Below, in pieces: positions 9,949 to 21,189 of a DNA stretch of 64,000 bases (positions within the stretch are counted from its first letter, which is position 1; each line of letters begins with the position of its first letter). The stretch spans positions 744,001 through 808,000 of the forward strand of contig JAVRQT010000009.1 in NCBI GenBank assembly GCA_035926095.1, written 5' to 3'. Under the pieces are notes generated by a model. It searched no databases, was not told the origin of the DNA, and saw only the letters and a program-made list of their open reading frames with translations. Origin of the DNA: Elasticomyces elasticus. Lineage: Eukaryota > Ascomycota > Dothideomycetes > Mycosphaerellales > Teratosphaeriaceae. The translations under genes and the position numbers were made by a program.

Positions 9949-11641
9949 CTAAAAGTTGCGTAACAATCTACTGGACAAGGTCGTCTTCTTACCGCTCGGA
10001 GCACTAACCTCCAAGTCTTCCACCATCACTCCTTTGCCATCCAAATCAGTTCGCCTGCCCGAATCCAAGTCGATCTCGTGAGCTCGCCAAAGATGCGTCT
10101 TCTTGATAAGCTTAAATGCAAAGTAGATGATCGGAAACAGAGGCAGTAGGATGTACGCATCGACGAAGTTGCCCGCCACAAATGGCGACAAAGTCGTCCA
10201 CCCTTGTACGAAGGCCAGAAATACGTTCGCGCCCAGCCCAAAGTATGCGTTCCAAGGATACCACAGCGATTTGAATGGCAGATCTGCCCTCGTACGGCCC
10301 TGTTGTTGCCACGCTGTCCGAAAGCGGATATGTATGAAGCTGATACTTGCCCAGACCAGAAATGTCGAAACGCCTGACAAGTTGACGATGTATCCGTATG
10401 CATTGCTCGCGCCGGTGCTGATGTTCATCATGGACAGAGCACCGAATGCGTTCGTGACGATGACAGCAAATACTGGAACACCGCGCTTGTCCGTCCAGGA
10501 GAGGAAACGTGGTGCCATACCGCTGTGTGCCATGTATAGCAGTGTGCGAGAGCCAATGAAGATAGAGCTGTTGACGGCGCTGAGGCAGGTAATGAAGATG
10601 AACGCATTGATCAAATGTACGCCTCCTTCCCAGCCGGCAGTCTGTATTGCAACAGTCATAGGGCTCTGCAAGGCTCTGCTTGCGCCTTCAACCAGCCCGG
10701 GAGCGTTCGCAGCGCACGTAAGGCCGAAGAAAAATGCGCTGCCCATGTAAATGAAGATGATGCGCCAAAATACTTGGCGGATAGCCTGCGGCACAGCCAC
10801 GCCAGGATTGCGGGTTTCAGTAGCCGCGACTGCGATGGACTCCACGCCAGCGTAGAAAGTGCTGCAGAAGACGAAAACTGTTGCGACGCCACGAAACCCA
10901 TTGCCATTGAAAGGCCCTGGGTCCCGCCAATAAGTGAATCCAAGTTTGCCTTGCTGTCCGATAAGGCCTCCGGACGCGTAGATGATGGCGAAGATGAAGT
11001 ACGCAACCAGTCCAAGGAGTTTCACAAGAGCTAACCAGAACTCTGCTTCTCCAAACGCTTCCACGCCTAACATCTGGAAGCCTAGAAAGACAGTCCAGAA
11101 GATTAGAAAGTAACCCTTGATAGATCTATTAGCTATTGTTCGCAAATGGGCGCAGTCCGCTTACCCATAACGGCACCTTGTCGCTCCAGAAGACGAAGAT
11201 ACTTGATATGACATTGTATTCATTCGCCAGCACAGCAGCCCATATGATGAAGTAGTTCCAACCAACGGCAACGGCGAAAGCCTTGTCGACCATTCGATCT
11301 GCGAGACTGATGAAAGCGCCACCTCCAGGGTACAGCGTAGTCATCTCGCCCAGCGACTGCATTATTGAGAATGCAATCAGACCAATTACACCAAAACCAA
11401 TCAGTAAAGATGCAGGACCACCATTCGACAGAGCACCTCCAGAACCAACGAGGAGACCAGGACCGATGATGCCGGCTAAGGCCATCATGCTGAGATGCCT
11501 ATTCTTCAGGCCTCGCTTGACACCACTGTCCGGATCCATCTTTGAGTCGGAAGGGCCGCCATGGCTAGGCACATCCTCGCTACTCGCTTCAGGCCAGCTG
11601 GGTGCACTCTCTTCGTAATGGGGATCTTTGCGTCCAAACAT
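9949..11641 (-). CDS. Amino-acid permease (APC/YAT family)
   Basis: Exon 1 is 11641-11165, a 49-nt intron (GTAAGC...TCAAG, with CTAAT branch point) follows, and exon 2 is 11115-9949; 547 residues. After a 50-residue polar N-terminus comes GVKRGLKNRHLSMMALAGIIGPGLLVGSG cut short here to the family signature around 'GIIGPGLLVGSG', then GEMTTLYPGGGAF and EFWLALVKLLGLVAYFIF, all typical of fungal yeast-type amino-acid transporters with 12 helices. An in-frame ATG lies upstream at 11689; I chose 11641 because MFGRKDPHYEE is the usual style of start. Substrate not assignable. Plasma membrane location is inferred from the family. Confidence 0.9.
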
Positions 11642-11910
11642 AGTGACGATGTTTTGATTCCGACGAAGGAGATGAGAAGAACAACGCACTCTACCTACCT
11701 TCTTTCATCTCAAGTCTCAACGCCGAGCATTGCCCATGCGTGCCGAGCAGCCCAGGTCGATAACGCCATCGTCCACGATGATGATCCACAAAAGGTTGTC
11801 GAACTTTTCACGTGCGGTCCGGCGAGTCGCTGACGTAGCGCCTTGGCGGACGCGATACTGGCGCGTCTCGTCGCGTCTCCCATCGACCTCACTCCATGAC
11901 CAATTGAACA

Positions 11911-12670
11911 ATGGCCGCCACGATATCCACTAAGCAGCTATATCGTAACCCATTGTGGTCTGACTTGACCATCAAGTATGGAAATGAGTCGATACCAGGC
12001 CACAAAATCGTGCTCGGCCAGCGGTCAAAGTACTTTGAACAGATGCTAGCTGCGAGGGCCACCACTGCTGCACCGAGATCGAGTCTATGCTAATCGACAA
12101 TAGAGTAGCGAGACCAAGACAATCAAATTTGATGACGATGCAGACAGTTTTGACGCGCTCGACGCCATGATACTCTACATGTATACCTTCCAGTACACCA
12201 CACACAATCGTCCCCGCCGCAACGACTGGCGTTTTTATCTGGAACTGGCAGACGTGGCCAACAAGTACGGCCTCTCGGAGCTGAAACGGAATGCCATTCT
12301 CGAGCTTGGCGACCGCAAATTCTCAAAGCCTGATATTCTGGCGGATATGCTTCTCGCAATCCCAACGTATTGTGAAGGTGATGAGAAAAAGTCGCTGGAA
12401 AAGGCCGGACTAGCGCTGGAGAGAGAACATATTTTGTCGTTGTTACAGGTGCCCATCTATGTCGATTCACTCTCGCATGAACAGAGATCTTTACAGTTGA
12501 AGCAACTTGCGGCAGCGTTGGCCGGAATTCGATCATGGATAGAGAATCATTGGGGAAAGCCCAATGCCAAGTGGGGACTCTCCGTGGTTCAGTTTGAAAC
12601 GATACTTATGAACGCGCAGACCTTGCCGCAAGCTGGGCTTCTCGAGGCAATTCAAGCCGCGCAAAAGTAA
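11911..12670 (+). CDS. BTB/POZ domain protein
   Basis: The first part encodes a BTB start (LWSDLTIKYG, IPGHKIVLGQRSKYFEQML). The second, in another frame, continues the domain (ETKTIKFDDDADSFDAL, MILYMYTFQY) and a BACK-like helical tail to the stop at 12668-12670. An intron must join them. Its 3' end is clear (CTAAT branch near 12090, acceptor at 12103 or 12105), but no good GT donor follows the FEQML codons. A GTACTT at 12030 would splice in frame with the acceptor at 12105 or 12108, at the cost of those conserved residues. BTB proteins of this type dimerise and often act as Cul3 adaptors; the role here is unknown. Confidence 0.7.
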
Positions 12671-13233
12671 ACGAGGGCCGAATGGTTTTCCGTAAGAGTG
12701 AAGAATGTGATACCCTGGGAACTAAGAACTTGGGAACCACGAAAAGTGATCTTCTTCCGGGTCATTGATACTAACGTGAGAATTGAGAGCCATGGGGGCG
12801 CGATAAACGTCGATATTGCTAGTATGAACTTACGATGCAAGGGCGGGTTGTGAACCTCTCAGTAGAAACAGCGACCTGACAATTGCTTGTGCGAAAAGCC
12901 TATGGTATGTCGACACATGTGATGGAGAGGGTGCCCCCAGCTGGCTGCGAGTTTACAAATGCGTGTGACCACACTCTCTAAGCGAGGATATCCTCTCTCG
13001 GCTGCCGAGCGATATATTGCTAATTTTTATTAGAGTCGCAACCTTCCACTACCATCGTTCGACAATGGCGAGAGAGGCAAGAGTCTACACATGAGAAATG
13101 TCACGCCTCTCAGCTGATCGATGTTAATTTGCGTGTATGCGGCGTGCGACGCTCTCCGTTGTCTCGCGATTCTCGTCACCGCATCAAGCCGTAGCGCAGC
13201 TACAATCATCATAGCGTTGCAAATATCCCCCGT
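12671..13233. other. Intergenic between convergent genes, no gene seen
   Basis: Lies between the 3' ends of the BTB gene (plus) and the glutaminyl-tRNA synthetase gene (minus). Nothing beyond short random frames. Confidence 0.4.
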
Positions 13234-15333
13234 CTACTTCTTTCCAGTGTCTTCCTTCAAACTCACAATCCGATTCAGCACAACCTTCCCATCCGTCGAG
13301 TCCTTATCCAACGCAAAGAACGCGGTCCGCAGTCCCTGAAACCTCACAGACGACTTATCAACAACACCCATCGCCTCCCCCTCCTCCTTAGGCCAAGGAG
13401 CGTTCTTCCTTACATACTCCAGCCCACACTCCACCATCGCATTCGGATACGTAACCAAGCTCTCCGGATTCAAATCATCATAATACCCCCCATTCTTCCA
13501 ATCCAGCGAATTCGGCGTTGAAGATTTAAACAAGGGGTTGAAAACCCTCACCTCGGCTCTGATGGGACTGTGGTGGGCGGGAGATTCGGCGACCCAGTGG
13601 ATCCGTGCTTTGCCTGCTGGTACGTCTTTGCCGTACTCAGCTTCGATGGCATTGACTTTGCCCGTCTCGGAGTCCTTGGTGAAGGACGTGCATCGCACAG
13701 GAAACTCGACGTTCATCAGCCCTACACTCTTCCCAGGCGCGAGACGGAAGAAATCAGGATCGTCCTCTTCCCGGAAATCGTCGCGGTCAATGTAGATCGT
13801 CTTCGTGAACGGAACAACATGAGTCCCTTTCTCCTTATCCTTGGGATCAAAAGGAACCTCCCTCTCCTCAAGATACCCATCCGGGAGATTCGTGAGAGTA
13901 ACTTTAATCGGATCCAGCACAAGCATTAGCCGTGGCACCGTTCGCTCGAGATAGGTGCGGATATTGGAATCGAGGGTGTGGGTGGCGGTATTGGCGTTGG
14001 CTTTCGTTACGCCGAGATCGAGGACAAACTTCTTCAGAGCACCGGGTGGAACACCACGCCTACGTAGCGCGACGAGGGTGAAGAGGCGGGGGTCGTCCCA
14101 GCTCATGACTGCGGGGGGGATTTTACGGCCAGAACCGCTTGTGGCTACCCTGGCTGCTTCGGTCGTTGTTTCGGGCTCTTCTTCGCCGTCCTCTGCCAAG
14201 GCGAGCTCGTCGATGTCGTCCGCGAGAGCAGAGGCTGGGTTGTTGGGGGTATCGCTGACTGTAGTGCCTTCGACCAACATCGCGATCCTCCGCTTTGACA
14301 GTATCGTACCCTCCACGTTCAACCTGCCATACTCCCTCTGCATCGGTCCCTTCTCATCACTGCCTTCCGTCTTCATGTCTAGCGCGTCGAGCAACCAATT
14401 GTAAGCCGGTCTCAGCGTCTCGAACTCCACCGTACACAAGCTGTGCGAGATATCCTCCAGCGCATCACAGATGCAATGCGTGAACTCGTACGTAGGGTAT
14501 ATCCGCCACTTGTCGCCCGTCCGGTGGTGGTGATTGTTTTTCGTCACTCGATAAGCTGCCACATCCCACATAGCTGGGTTGTTGGCCAATGCTTTCAGCT
14601 TCTCCTTCGCTTTCTTCGCCTCTGCAGAGTCTTCCTCGCTGATCTCGTACTCCTCCGGCTTGGTAGCGAGGTACTGCTTCATGCGCAGAACTGCCTCGCC
14701 TGGCTTGTACCCACCATCTCTCATTTTGCGGAACAGTTCCATATTCTCATCCACGGACCGATTCCAATGTGCGCAAGCTGATCGCGGACCATGCTCGCCA
14801 TTCTCCAACTTTCCTCGTCCCTTCTTGACTTGATCAGGACTGCAATGGCAGACATACGCTTTCTCGCGTTTGATCAACTCCTCCGCCAACTCATACAATT
14901 TGTCAAACTCGTCCGAGCTATGCGTGATCTTATGCGGCTCAAACCCAAGCCACTGCACCATATCCTTGATCGCCGTGAAGTAGACCTCTTCCTCCTTTGT
15001 CGGATTAGTATCATCGAACCGCAGGTTGCAGATACCGCCATGACTCTTTGCGAAGCCGAAATTGACTGTGATCGCTTTGGCGTGACCGATGTGTAGATAC
15101 CCGTTGGGCTCAGGCGGGAATCTAGTATGCACTTCCTTGACCGGCTTCTCGTCGTATACACCTTTCAGCCATCCCTGACGGAAAGGGTCGACTGGTGCTG
15201 CTGGCGTGTTTGACGCGGGTTTGGACGCTGTTTCTGCTTTGGCCTTTTCCTTTGCGGCTTTGGCGGCTGCTTTCTTGGCTTCTTTCTCGGCTGCGCGCTT
15301 CGAGACCTTGGGCTCGCCTTCGGTCGATGCCAT
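13234..15333 (-). CDS. Glutaminyl-tRNA synthetase, cytosolic
   Basis: A single exon, 699 residues. The class I HIGH motif sits in FPPEPNGYLHIGHAKA, followed by GGICNLRFDDTNP. The KMSKS-equivalent appears as GTILSKRRIAML near residue 350. This LSKR form and the PPEPNGYLHIGHAKA context are those of eukaryotic GlnRS rather than GluRS. The C-terminal half is the beta-barrel anticodon-binding region (VEFPVRCTSF, VNAIEAEYG). The N-terminus is a short Lys/Ala-rich stretch, not the larger N-terminal domain of yeast Gln4, so it is relatively short. Charges tRNA-Gln in the cytosol. A 459-bp divergent region separates it from the P450 gene. Confidence 0.93.
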   Translation of the reverse strand: MASTEGEPKVSKRAAEKEAKKAAAKAAKEKAKAETASKPASNTPAAPVDPFRQGWLKGVYDEKPVKEVHTRFPPEPNGYLHIGHAKAITVNFGFAKSHGGICNLRFDDTNPTKEEEVYFTAIKDMVQWLGFEPHKITHSSDEFDKLYELAEELIKREKAYVCHCSPDQVKKGRGKLENGEHGPRSACAHWNRSVDENMELFRKMRDGGYKPGEAVLRMKQYLATKPEEYEISEEDSAEAKKAKEKLKALANNPAMWDVAAYRVTKNNHHHRTGDKWRIYPTYEFTHCICDALEDISHSLCTVEFETLRPAYNWLLDALDMKTEGSDEKGPMQREYGRLNVEGTILSKRRIAMLVEGTTVSDTPNNPASALADDIDELALAEDGEEEPETTTEAARVATSGSGRKIPPAVMSWDDPRLFTLVALRRRGVPPGALKKFVLDLGVTKANANTATHTLDSNIRTYLERTVPRLMLVLDPIKVTLTNLPDGYLEEREVPFDPKDKEKGTHVVPFTKTIYIDRDDFREEDDPDFFRLAPGKSVGLMNVEFPVRCTSFTKDSETGKVNAIEAEYGKDVPAGKARIHWVAESPAHHSPIRAEVRVFNPLFKSSTPNSLDWKNGGYYDDLNPESLVTYPNAMVECGLEYVRKNAPWPKEEGEAMGVVDKSSVRFQGLRTAFFALDKDSTDGKVVLNRIVSLKEDTGKK

Positions 15334-15792
15334 TGCGATGGATGTCTTGATGCAGCACGCGATCTCGGAGTCGAGTCAACTTTCTTTGTTGTGCGGACGT
15401 CTTCCGCTCGAAGCATGTGACAGTGATTTAGTCATCCGCCAAGCGATATCCCAAACATCGCCCTCCGTTTCCGTTCCCGCTTCACGCATCCTTCGACGGC
15501 CAGGCGTGCAACAAATACAGCATAGCCGTGTGCGCTCAGCCGCTGTGTGTGCGAGTCCAAGACGGGGTGCAACGTACTCGCGTGAGCGGCCGACCTGCAG
15601 AGGACCTGTTCGAAGTGGTCCGAAGCATGCCAACGGCGCATGTTGATACTGATTGGAGCGCTCGCCAAGCTGAATGCGTTGCCTTTTAGCCCTCATGATC
15701 TGCATGGGGCCAGAGTATATATACTCGAGCTGATGCTGTACTCGGATGCCACTTTTCAACAGCATTGCCTCATTGCTTCTTCCTCTCCCTCG
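15334..15792. promoter_or_regulatory. Divergent promoter region, with TATA box for the P450
   Basis: Shared 5' region of the glutaminyl-tRNA synthetase (minus) and P450 (plus) genes. A perfect palindromic TATA element, GAGTATATATACTC, lies at 15713-15726, about 70 nt before the P450 start codon. Confidence 0.5.
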
Positions 15793-17643
15793 ATGATCAT
15801 GGCAACTAACAGCAGCATTATCACCGCTCTAATGCCGTCCAGCATGTTACAGCTGATAGGCTTCGCCGCAGCAGCAGTGAGTTATGCTTTAGTATAATTA
15901 TCGACAGATGCTTACAATGGCAGGCTGTATCCTGGATCATCGGTTGGGGACTCTACCACGCTTTCTTCCATCCACTCTCAATCTACCCCGGGCCCAAGCT
16001 ATGGGCCGCCTACCGCATCCCCTACATCTACTACAACGTCCGTGGCCAACTCCCCTTCAAAGTCACCCAACTCCACCGTCGCTATGGACCCGTCGTCCGC
16101 ATCGGTCCCGACCACATGTCCTTCACCGACGCCGCGGCCTGGCAAGACATCTACGGCCTACAACCCGGACGCGTGCAGAACCAAAAGGACATGCAAGCCT
16201 ACACGCCACATATGCCTGGCTGGGACCAGAATATCATTCACGCAGATGATACGTTCCATGCCAAGTTGAGGAGAATGTACGGTGCGGCGTTTTCGCCCAA
16301 AGCTTTAGCGGAGCAAGCTGGGATGTTGCAGAAGTATGCGGATTTGATGGTTAGGCAGTTGAGGATTGCGGTGGAGAGGGATGGGGTTCAGGATATGTCT
16401 GCTTGGTGTAAGGTCTTTTTCTCTCCCTCGCAATCGTGCTTGACACTGACTAGTGATAGACAACTACACCACATTCGACTTGGTGAGGCTCGAATTTATG
16501 ACTGCTTAGGCCGGGGATGATTGCTGACGACCACAGACCGGCGACTTCGCCTTTGGCGAAGCGTTCCACTGCCTCGAGCAAGGTGGTAAAAGTCACTTCT
16601 TCCTTAAAACCGTATTCGGCGGAGTCACGACGGGCTTGCAACTAATGGCCCTCGAATTCTACGGCGTGCTTACCTTGCTATCACCTCTGATTCCCAAGTC
16701 TGCGATGAAGCCCAAGGAGGATATGGATCGATACACGAAAGAGCTCGTTGATCGGCGAATGGAGCGAGGCTATGATCCGAAGGTGGTGGATGTATTCAAT
16801 TACCTGTGAGAGTCCCGCACAGGACCGGTTGCCTAGCTACGCTGACAGGGAGACGTTGTCCAGACTAGCGCAGAAAGACACAGAAGGCGAGCTCAGCGAC
16901 CAAGCATTATACGAGAACGGCATAACGCTCGTCGTTGCGGGCTCCGAGACTACAGCAACGCTGCTAACAGGCCTCACCTATTTCCTCTGCCGCAACCCGG
17001 ACAAGCTGAAGAAGGTGCAAGACGAAGTTCGATCTAATTTCAGTTCTGACGACGAAATCACGCCAAAAACCGTCAACGACCTTACATACATGTTGGCGGT
17101 CCTTTCGGAAGGCCTTCGCATCTTCCCTCCGACTGCTTTCGGCATTCCACGGCTCATTGCGAATAAGGCCGGACAGGAGGTAGCTGGCAATTATGTTCCC
17201 CATAAGGTAATGCTCTTTTCCGTCCTTTCGTACCAAACCGCTCATCATCATATGTAGACTCGCGTCGCCATCTTCCACCAAGCCGCATACCGTTCCGAGA
17301 ACAACTTTGCTCGACCCAACGACTTTGTTCCCGAGCGATGGCTTGATAATCCAGCTGCCGAATTCAAGAACGACAGCCGAGATGCACTGCAGCCGTTCAT
17401 GGTCGGGCCACGTGGATGCATTGGCAAGAGTCCGTTCATGTCGCCGCCGCTTCGGATTGTCCGTTGTGCTGACGAGACCTAGGCCTTGCGTACGCGGAGA
17501 TGCGTCTCCTATTCGCGAAGATGCTGTATAACTTCGACTTTGAGCTTGCTGATCCGACGGAAGACTGGTACGGCGGGCTCCGCTCTTTTATGGTGTGGGA
17601 GCGTACTCCGTTGAGGATACGGTTGAGGACCGTCGAGCGATGA
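15793..17643 (+). CDS. Cytochrome P450 monooxygenase (E-class)
   Basis: Seven exons: 15793-15876, 15924-16407, 16460-16482, 16537-16805, 16849-17206, 17258-17429, 17483-17643; introns of 43-54 nt, one exon only 23 nt. The product is 516 residues. An N-terminal membrane anchor is followed by YPGPKLWAAYR, the helix I motif VAGSETTATLL, the helix K ExxR as SEGLRIFP, FVPERW, and the heme-binding FMVGPRGCIGKS with the Cys ligand. All catalytic elements are present. It is an ER-membrane, heme-thiolate monooxygenase needing cytochrome P450 reductase. The overall style recalls the isotrichodermin C-15 hydroxylase-like P450s. No backbone enzyme for a secondary-metabolite cluster lies nearby, so the substrate is unknown. 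Confidence 0.92.
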
Positions 17644-17696
17644 GTCTTGCCTTGGCGGGGTGTCCCGTTCATTATGCACGAGTACTCTTATTCCAT

Positions 17697-19574
17697 TCAC
17701 CACCCATATGTCTCCGTAAACAGGAAGATTCCTTGTGCTCCGGTTCCCTTGTGCACTGCTCGCTCGTCCGAGAGAGCCGCGACGAAGGTGCGTGCTTGAG
17801 CTGTGATTGACAGTCCGCCACAGACCACGACAGCTGTCTCTCCAAGCGCCGCTTCGACTGCCGGACGGATCATAGCCTCAACAGTCGGCCGACTACTGTT
17901 AGCGATCGTCAAGCTCGAGGTTCGTGGCAGATGAGCACGCGACAAGGGCGTCTTCTCGTCTTCGGCGGATGACATGCTTGCGGAGCTTGAGCTCTGGTCT
18001 GACCGTGTTTCAACCTCAATGACTGGATGGGATGCCGCTTCCTTGGGCTCCATATCGTCAGTCACAACGCTGTTCCCGGCTCCATGAACCTGCGTGATGT
18101 GGACAGTGATTTGCACGCTCACACCGCAAGCCCGCGCACTCTCGACGATAGAAGTGAGCGTCTCCTCGTACCAGCCGAGGTGCTCTCCGTGTCTGATAAT
18201 CCAGTGCAAGGTGATTCTGCGTACACAGGTACGCTTGGACGCAAGCTCCTGCAGCAGCGGTACCACGAAGGAGGCGCCAGAGGAGCAACCGATGAGTACC
18301 ACGGTTTCGTAAGAACGCAGATCCGGCGGCACGCCCCATGGACCACTCAACAATGCTCGGTAAGTGCGTCCAGTATCTTGGCTTTTCAGCGCGGCTTTGT
18401 GTAAGCTCTTCGAGAAACCGGATCGTGCCTTGACGAGCATGGTCAGATCGGAGCCACCCTCTTTGCTAGTACTTAGCACGTTCGCAATTGTGAATGGATG
18501 TAACTCCAGAGGGCGCAGTCGCGGAATCGTCAAATACATGTGCTGGCCTGCTCTCCAACCGAAATCCGTGCCCGAAATGGTCAAGCGAACCATGTCTCCT
18601 GGCAGCGCTTCCAGGCGCGCAGAGTAACCCGGTGCACGCAACTTGCTCCCGGCGAGTAAGTGAGTGTTGCGTAACGTGTTCCACACGATACGCATGGTCC
18701 AGTCGAATGCGATAAAAGCAACAGAAAGCCAAACATTCCATCTCGCATATGCGGGCACGTGGCAGAACAGCAACCACAGCAACACAGCAGCCGCAGCAAT
18801 GTGCTGCGCGACGAAAATCTCGTAGCTCATGGCTCTGAAGAAGCCGAAGCCAGAGAGTATCATCCATGTGACGGTACCGAAAGCTCCGAAGCCGTACCGG
18901 ACCATGGGCATCATCTTGATCTCCAGCGCAACGAAGTCTGCAAGCCACCACTCGTGTAAGAAGAACGACCAGTGCACGGTCGCGGTCAGGAACACTGTAC
19001 GTGCCGTCCATCGATGCAGCCAGTTGATACGCTCATAAGATGTGCCGGTGAGGAATGTAAGTGGGCTGAACTTCATGGATAGCAGATAGATGAAGGGGAT
19101 CTGAGCGATGGTGACCCAGGCTGCTCGGAAACCGACCTTCTCCCATTTGTAGGCGTACATTGCGTCCTTCGGCTTCAAGATTGTGTTGCTCCAGAGGAAT
19201 ATCAATATCGCCGTCCAGTATGCTGCTAAGATCAACCATTTGCCGACGGGCAATGGACTGAAATATTTGCTTATGCGGCCAGTGAAGTAGATGGGTTGCG
19301 CATATGATAACTCTCTTATCGTCGCTGTGGCTGTGGCGTAGGCTTGCGAGAAGAAGCTGCGTGGGCGCGACGGGATGCAATGGGGATCCTTCTCTTGCCG
19401 CTTGAGTCGATGCCGTGTCTGTGCGATGGATAGTAGTCGTATGATCGTAAGGAGACCAGTAATGCCTGCTATACCGTACCAATAACCTTTTGCAATAGCT
19501 TGGTTCGTTGACACGAACAAACTCTGGCTTCCCATGTCCATGCCACCCATGCTAGCCATATCCATTCCGTCCAT
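17697..19574 (-). CDS. Ferric/cupric metalloreductase (FRE family)
   Basis: A single exon, 625 residues. It starts MDGMDMASMGG, a Met/Asp-rich extracellular N-terminus of a kind linked to metal binding. The ferric-reductase transmembrane domain carries heme-ligand histidines in INWLHRWTARTVF with TVHW, and in AQHIAAAAVLLWLLFCHVP. The FAD-binding domain shows LHPFTIAN and the NAD(P)H-binding part VVLIGCSSGASFVVPLL. The C-terminus ends IFLFTETYGW, as the family requires. It would move electrons from cytosolic NADPH across the plasma membrane to reduce Fe(III) or Cu(II). It is divergent from a BIM1-like copper protein across 477 bp, which favours a copper role. All key residues are present. Confidence 0.92.
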   Translation of the reverse strand: MDGMDMASMGGMDMGSQSLFVSTNQAIAKGYWYGIAGITGLLTIIRLLSIAQTRHRLKRQEKDPHCIPSRPRSFFSQAYATATATIRELSYAQPIYFTGRISKYFSPLPVGKWLILAAYWTAILIFLWSNTILKPKDAMYAYKWEKVGFRAAWVTIAQIPFIYLLSMKFSPLTFLTGTSYERINWLHRWTARTVFLTATVHWSFFLHEWWLADFVALEIKMMPMVRYGFGAFGTVTWMILSGFGFFRAMSYEIFVAQHIAAAAVLLWLLFCHVPAYARWNVWLSVAFIAFDWTMRIVWNTLRNTHLLAGSKLRAPGYSARLEALPGDMVRLTISGTDFGWRAGQHMYLTIPRLRPLELHPFTIANVLSTSKEGGSDLTMLVKARSGFSKSLHKAALKSQDTGRTYRALLSGPWGVPPDLRSYETVVLIGCSSGASFVVPLLQELASKRTCVRRITLHWIIRHGEHLGWYEETLTSIVESARACGVSVQITVHITQVHGAGNSVVTDDMEPKEAASHPVIEVETRSDQSSSSASMSSAEDEKTPLSRAHLPRTSSLTIANSSRPTVEAMIRPAVEAALGETAVVVCGGLSITAQARTFVAALSDERAVHKGTGAQGIFLFTETYGW

Positions 19575-20051
19575 CTTTCTGACTCCCCTCGGACTCTTAA
19601 CGATCTAGGAGCCGTTCTATGCTTTAAGTCTCTTCCTGGTGCTCCTTGGCGTCCGTCCTCTTGTTCTGATTCACTATAGCGCTGTGACTCTCTGGCGAGA
19701 AGTATGAACAAAAAGAGACTGTACGGAAGAAGGGAACCGGACCTGCGTCACCCACCTACTCTACATTGCAATTGGAGATGGTGCGGGTCTATCTGACAAG
19801 CATTAGCCGTAGAAAGTACGTTCTCTAACTTGCTCACGCTAATGCAAAGCAACGCTAAGCCTCGCCAAGCCTGCAAGAATGAGTCCGTGCGGCATATAAC
19901 TTTGAGCCAAGTGAGCATGTTTCGACCCGGATAGTTCGTACCGCACGTGTTGGACCCCGTAATACATAACGGGTCGTTCTTCCTGTTCATCGGTTTAGCA
20001 CTTTGCGCCAGACTTCGACACCCTCACCAAGAACCGAATAGAACCGACACT
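19575..20051. promoter_or_regulatory. Shared promoter of metalloreductase and BIM1-like gene
   Basis: A 477-bp region between two divergent start codons. TTTGCGC at 20002-20008 matches the core of the fungal copper-starvation element TTTGC(T/G)C bound by Mac1/Cuf1-type factors, although the eighth base does not fit. The assignment is tentative. Confidence 0.35.
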
Positions 20052-20853
20052 ATGCTCTCCCAGCTACTCCTCACCGCTGTTGGTGCAAGTCTCGCTTCCG
20101 CCCACTTCATACTCGAGTACCCTCCGACTGCAGGTTTCATTGATGACTCCGAGCCGGACTCGCCATGCGGTGGTGCTACGGTTACAGTCAATAGCACAAG
20201 CCCGCAAGTCCAGGTTGACCAATTCGCGATCTCCATCAGTAAGGTCGAAGGACACAATCCAATTGTGAGACACAAATGGCTAAGATCCTCCGAGTGAGCA
20301 CACACCCGCAGGGCGAGTGGCAATTCCGCGCTACAACAGACACACAGCCGCCATACAACTTCACGGACATCGTCCCAGTCGTCAACACCACCGGGATTGG
20401 GAGCTTCTGTCTTAACTCAATGTCTGCTCCGGGCGACTTCGCCGGGAAGCCTGGCATAATCCAGGTCATTGACAACTCCATTGATGGCCAGCTGTACCAG
20501 GTATGTTCCGTCGTAGGCAACACGTTTGAGGTCGTGTGCTAATTACCACCTAGTGCGCTCCAGTCAACTTCGTGGCCGGATCAAATACGACCCTCGGCAG
20601 CGCCTGCACCAACGCCACCGGCTTCACCGCAACATGGACTAGCCTTGAGAGCATCAATGGTACGGACAGCTCATCAAGCGACAGCTCGTCAGGCAGCATG
20701 ACTATGACGGGTATGGCTTCGAGCACGGCTGCCAGTGCGGCGTCTGGCTCGGCATCAGCCTCAGCTTCTTCTTCGGCGGCGGCGGCCATGATTACTGGCG
20801 TGAGTGGCGTGCTTGGGGGCTTAGGTATGCTGGCCGCTGGTCTCATCCTCTAG
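20052..20853 (+). CDS. BIM1-like (X325) copper-binding GPI protein
   Basis: Three exons: 20052-20238, 20295-20500, 20554-20853; introns 56 and 53 nt; 230 residues. A signal peptide ends LASA, so the mature chain begins with His: HFILEYPPTAGF. That N-terminal His, followed by DSEPDSPCGG and later STHPQGEW, is the pattern of the LPMO-like X325/BIM1 family. There the free N-terminal His with a second His and an Asp bind copper. The C-terminus is Ser/Ala-rich and ends in a hydrophobic segment (GVLGGLGMLAAGLIL) suited to a GPI anchor. In Cryptococcus, Bim1 aids copper import at the cell surface. The divergent metalloreductase neighbour supports the same role here. Confidence 0.88.
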
Positions 20854-21189
20854 GTAGAGCCTGGCGGGACATACTATGCGATGCGTTTCCAGCGGCATTG
20901 CAGAGGCACATGGAACCCGGAGCAGATGCTATAGCACCCAGTGAACTGTAAAAAATGTACAGCTTCAGCATTATGTTCACGCACACTTGTTGTTGTTTCC
21001 AGGCCATGCATGTAACCTTAAATATTCTTGGCACACGTGAACGCGTGACAAGTGGAGACGCGTCGTCGCGCTTGCCGCGTCCCACTTGCGACCTCACGCT
21101 TCTGCTTCTCACCAATCCACTTCATTCACTAAGCGCGTACATGCAGACTCACTGCGCTACAGTGAACTATAGGCGCGTATCACTGGATC
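20854..21189. other. Intergenic, no gene seen
   Basis: Short gap between the BIM1-like gene and the GEN1-like gene on the same strand, expected to hold the 3' UTR and promoter. Confidence 0.4.

Noticed and set aside
15793..17643. P450 as part of a secondary-metabolite cluster
   Set aside because: No polyketide synthase, NRPS, terpene synthase or cluster regulator is found within the window; the neighbours are housekeeping and metal genes.
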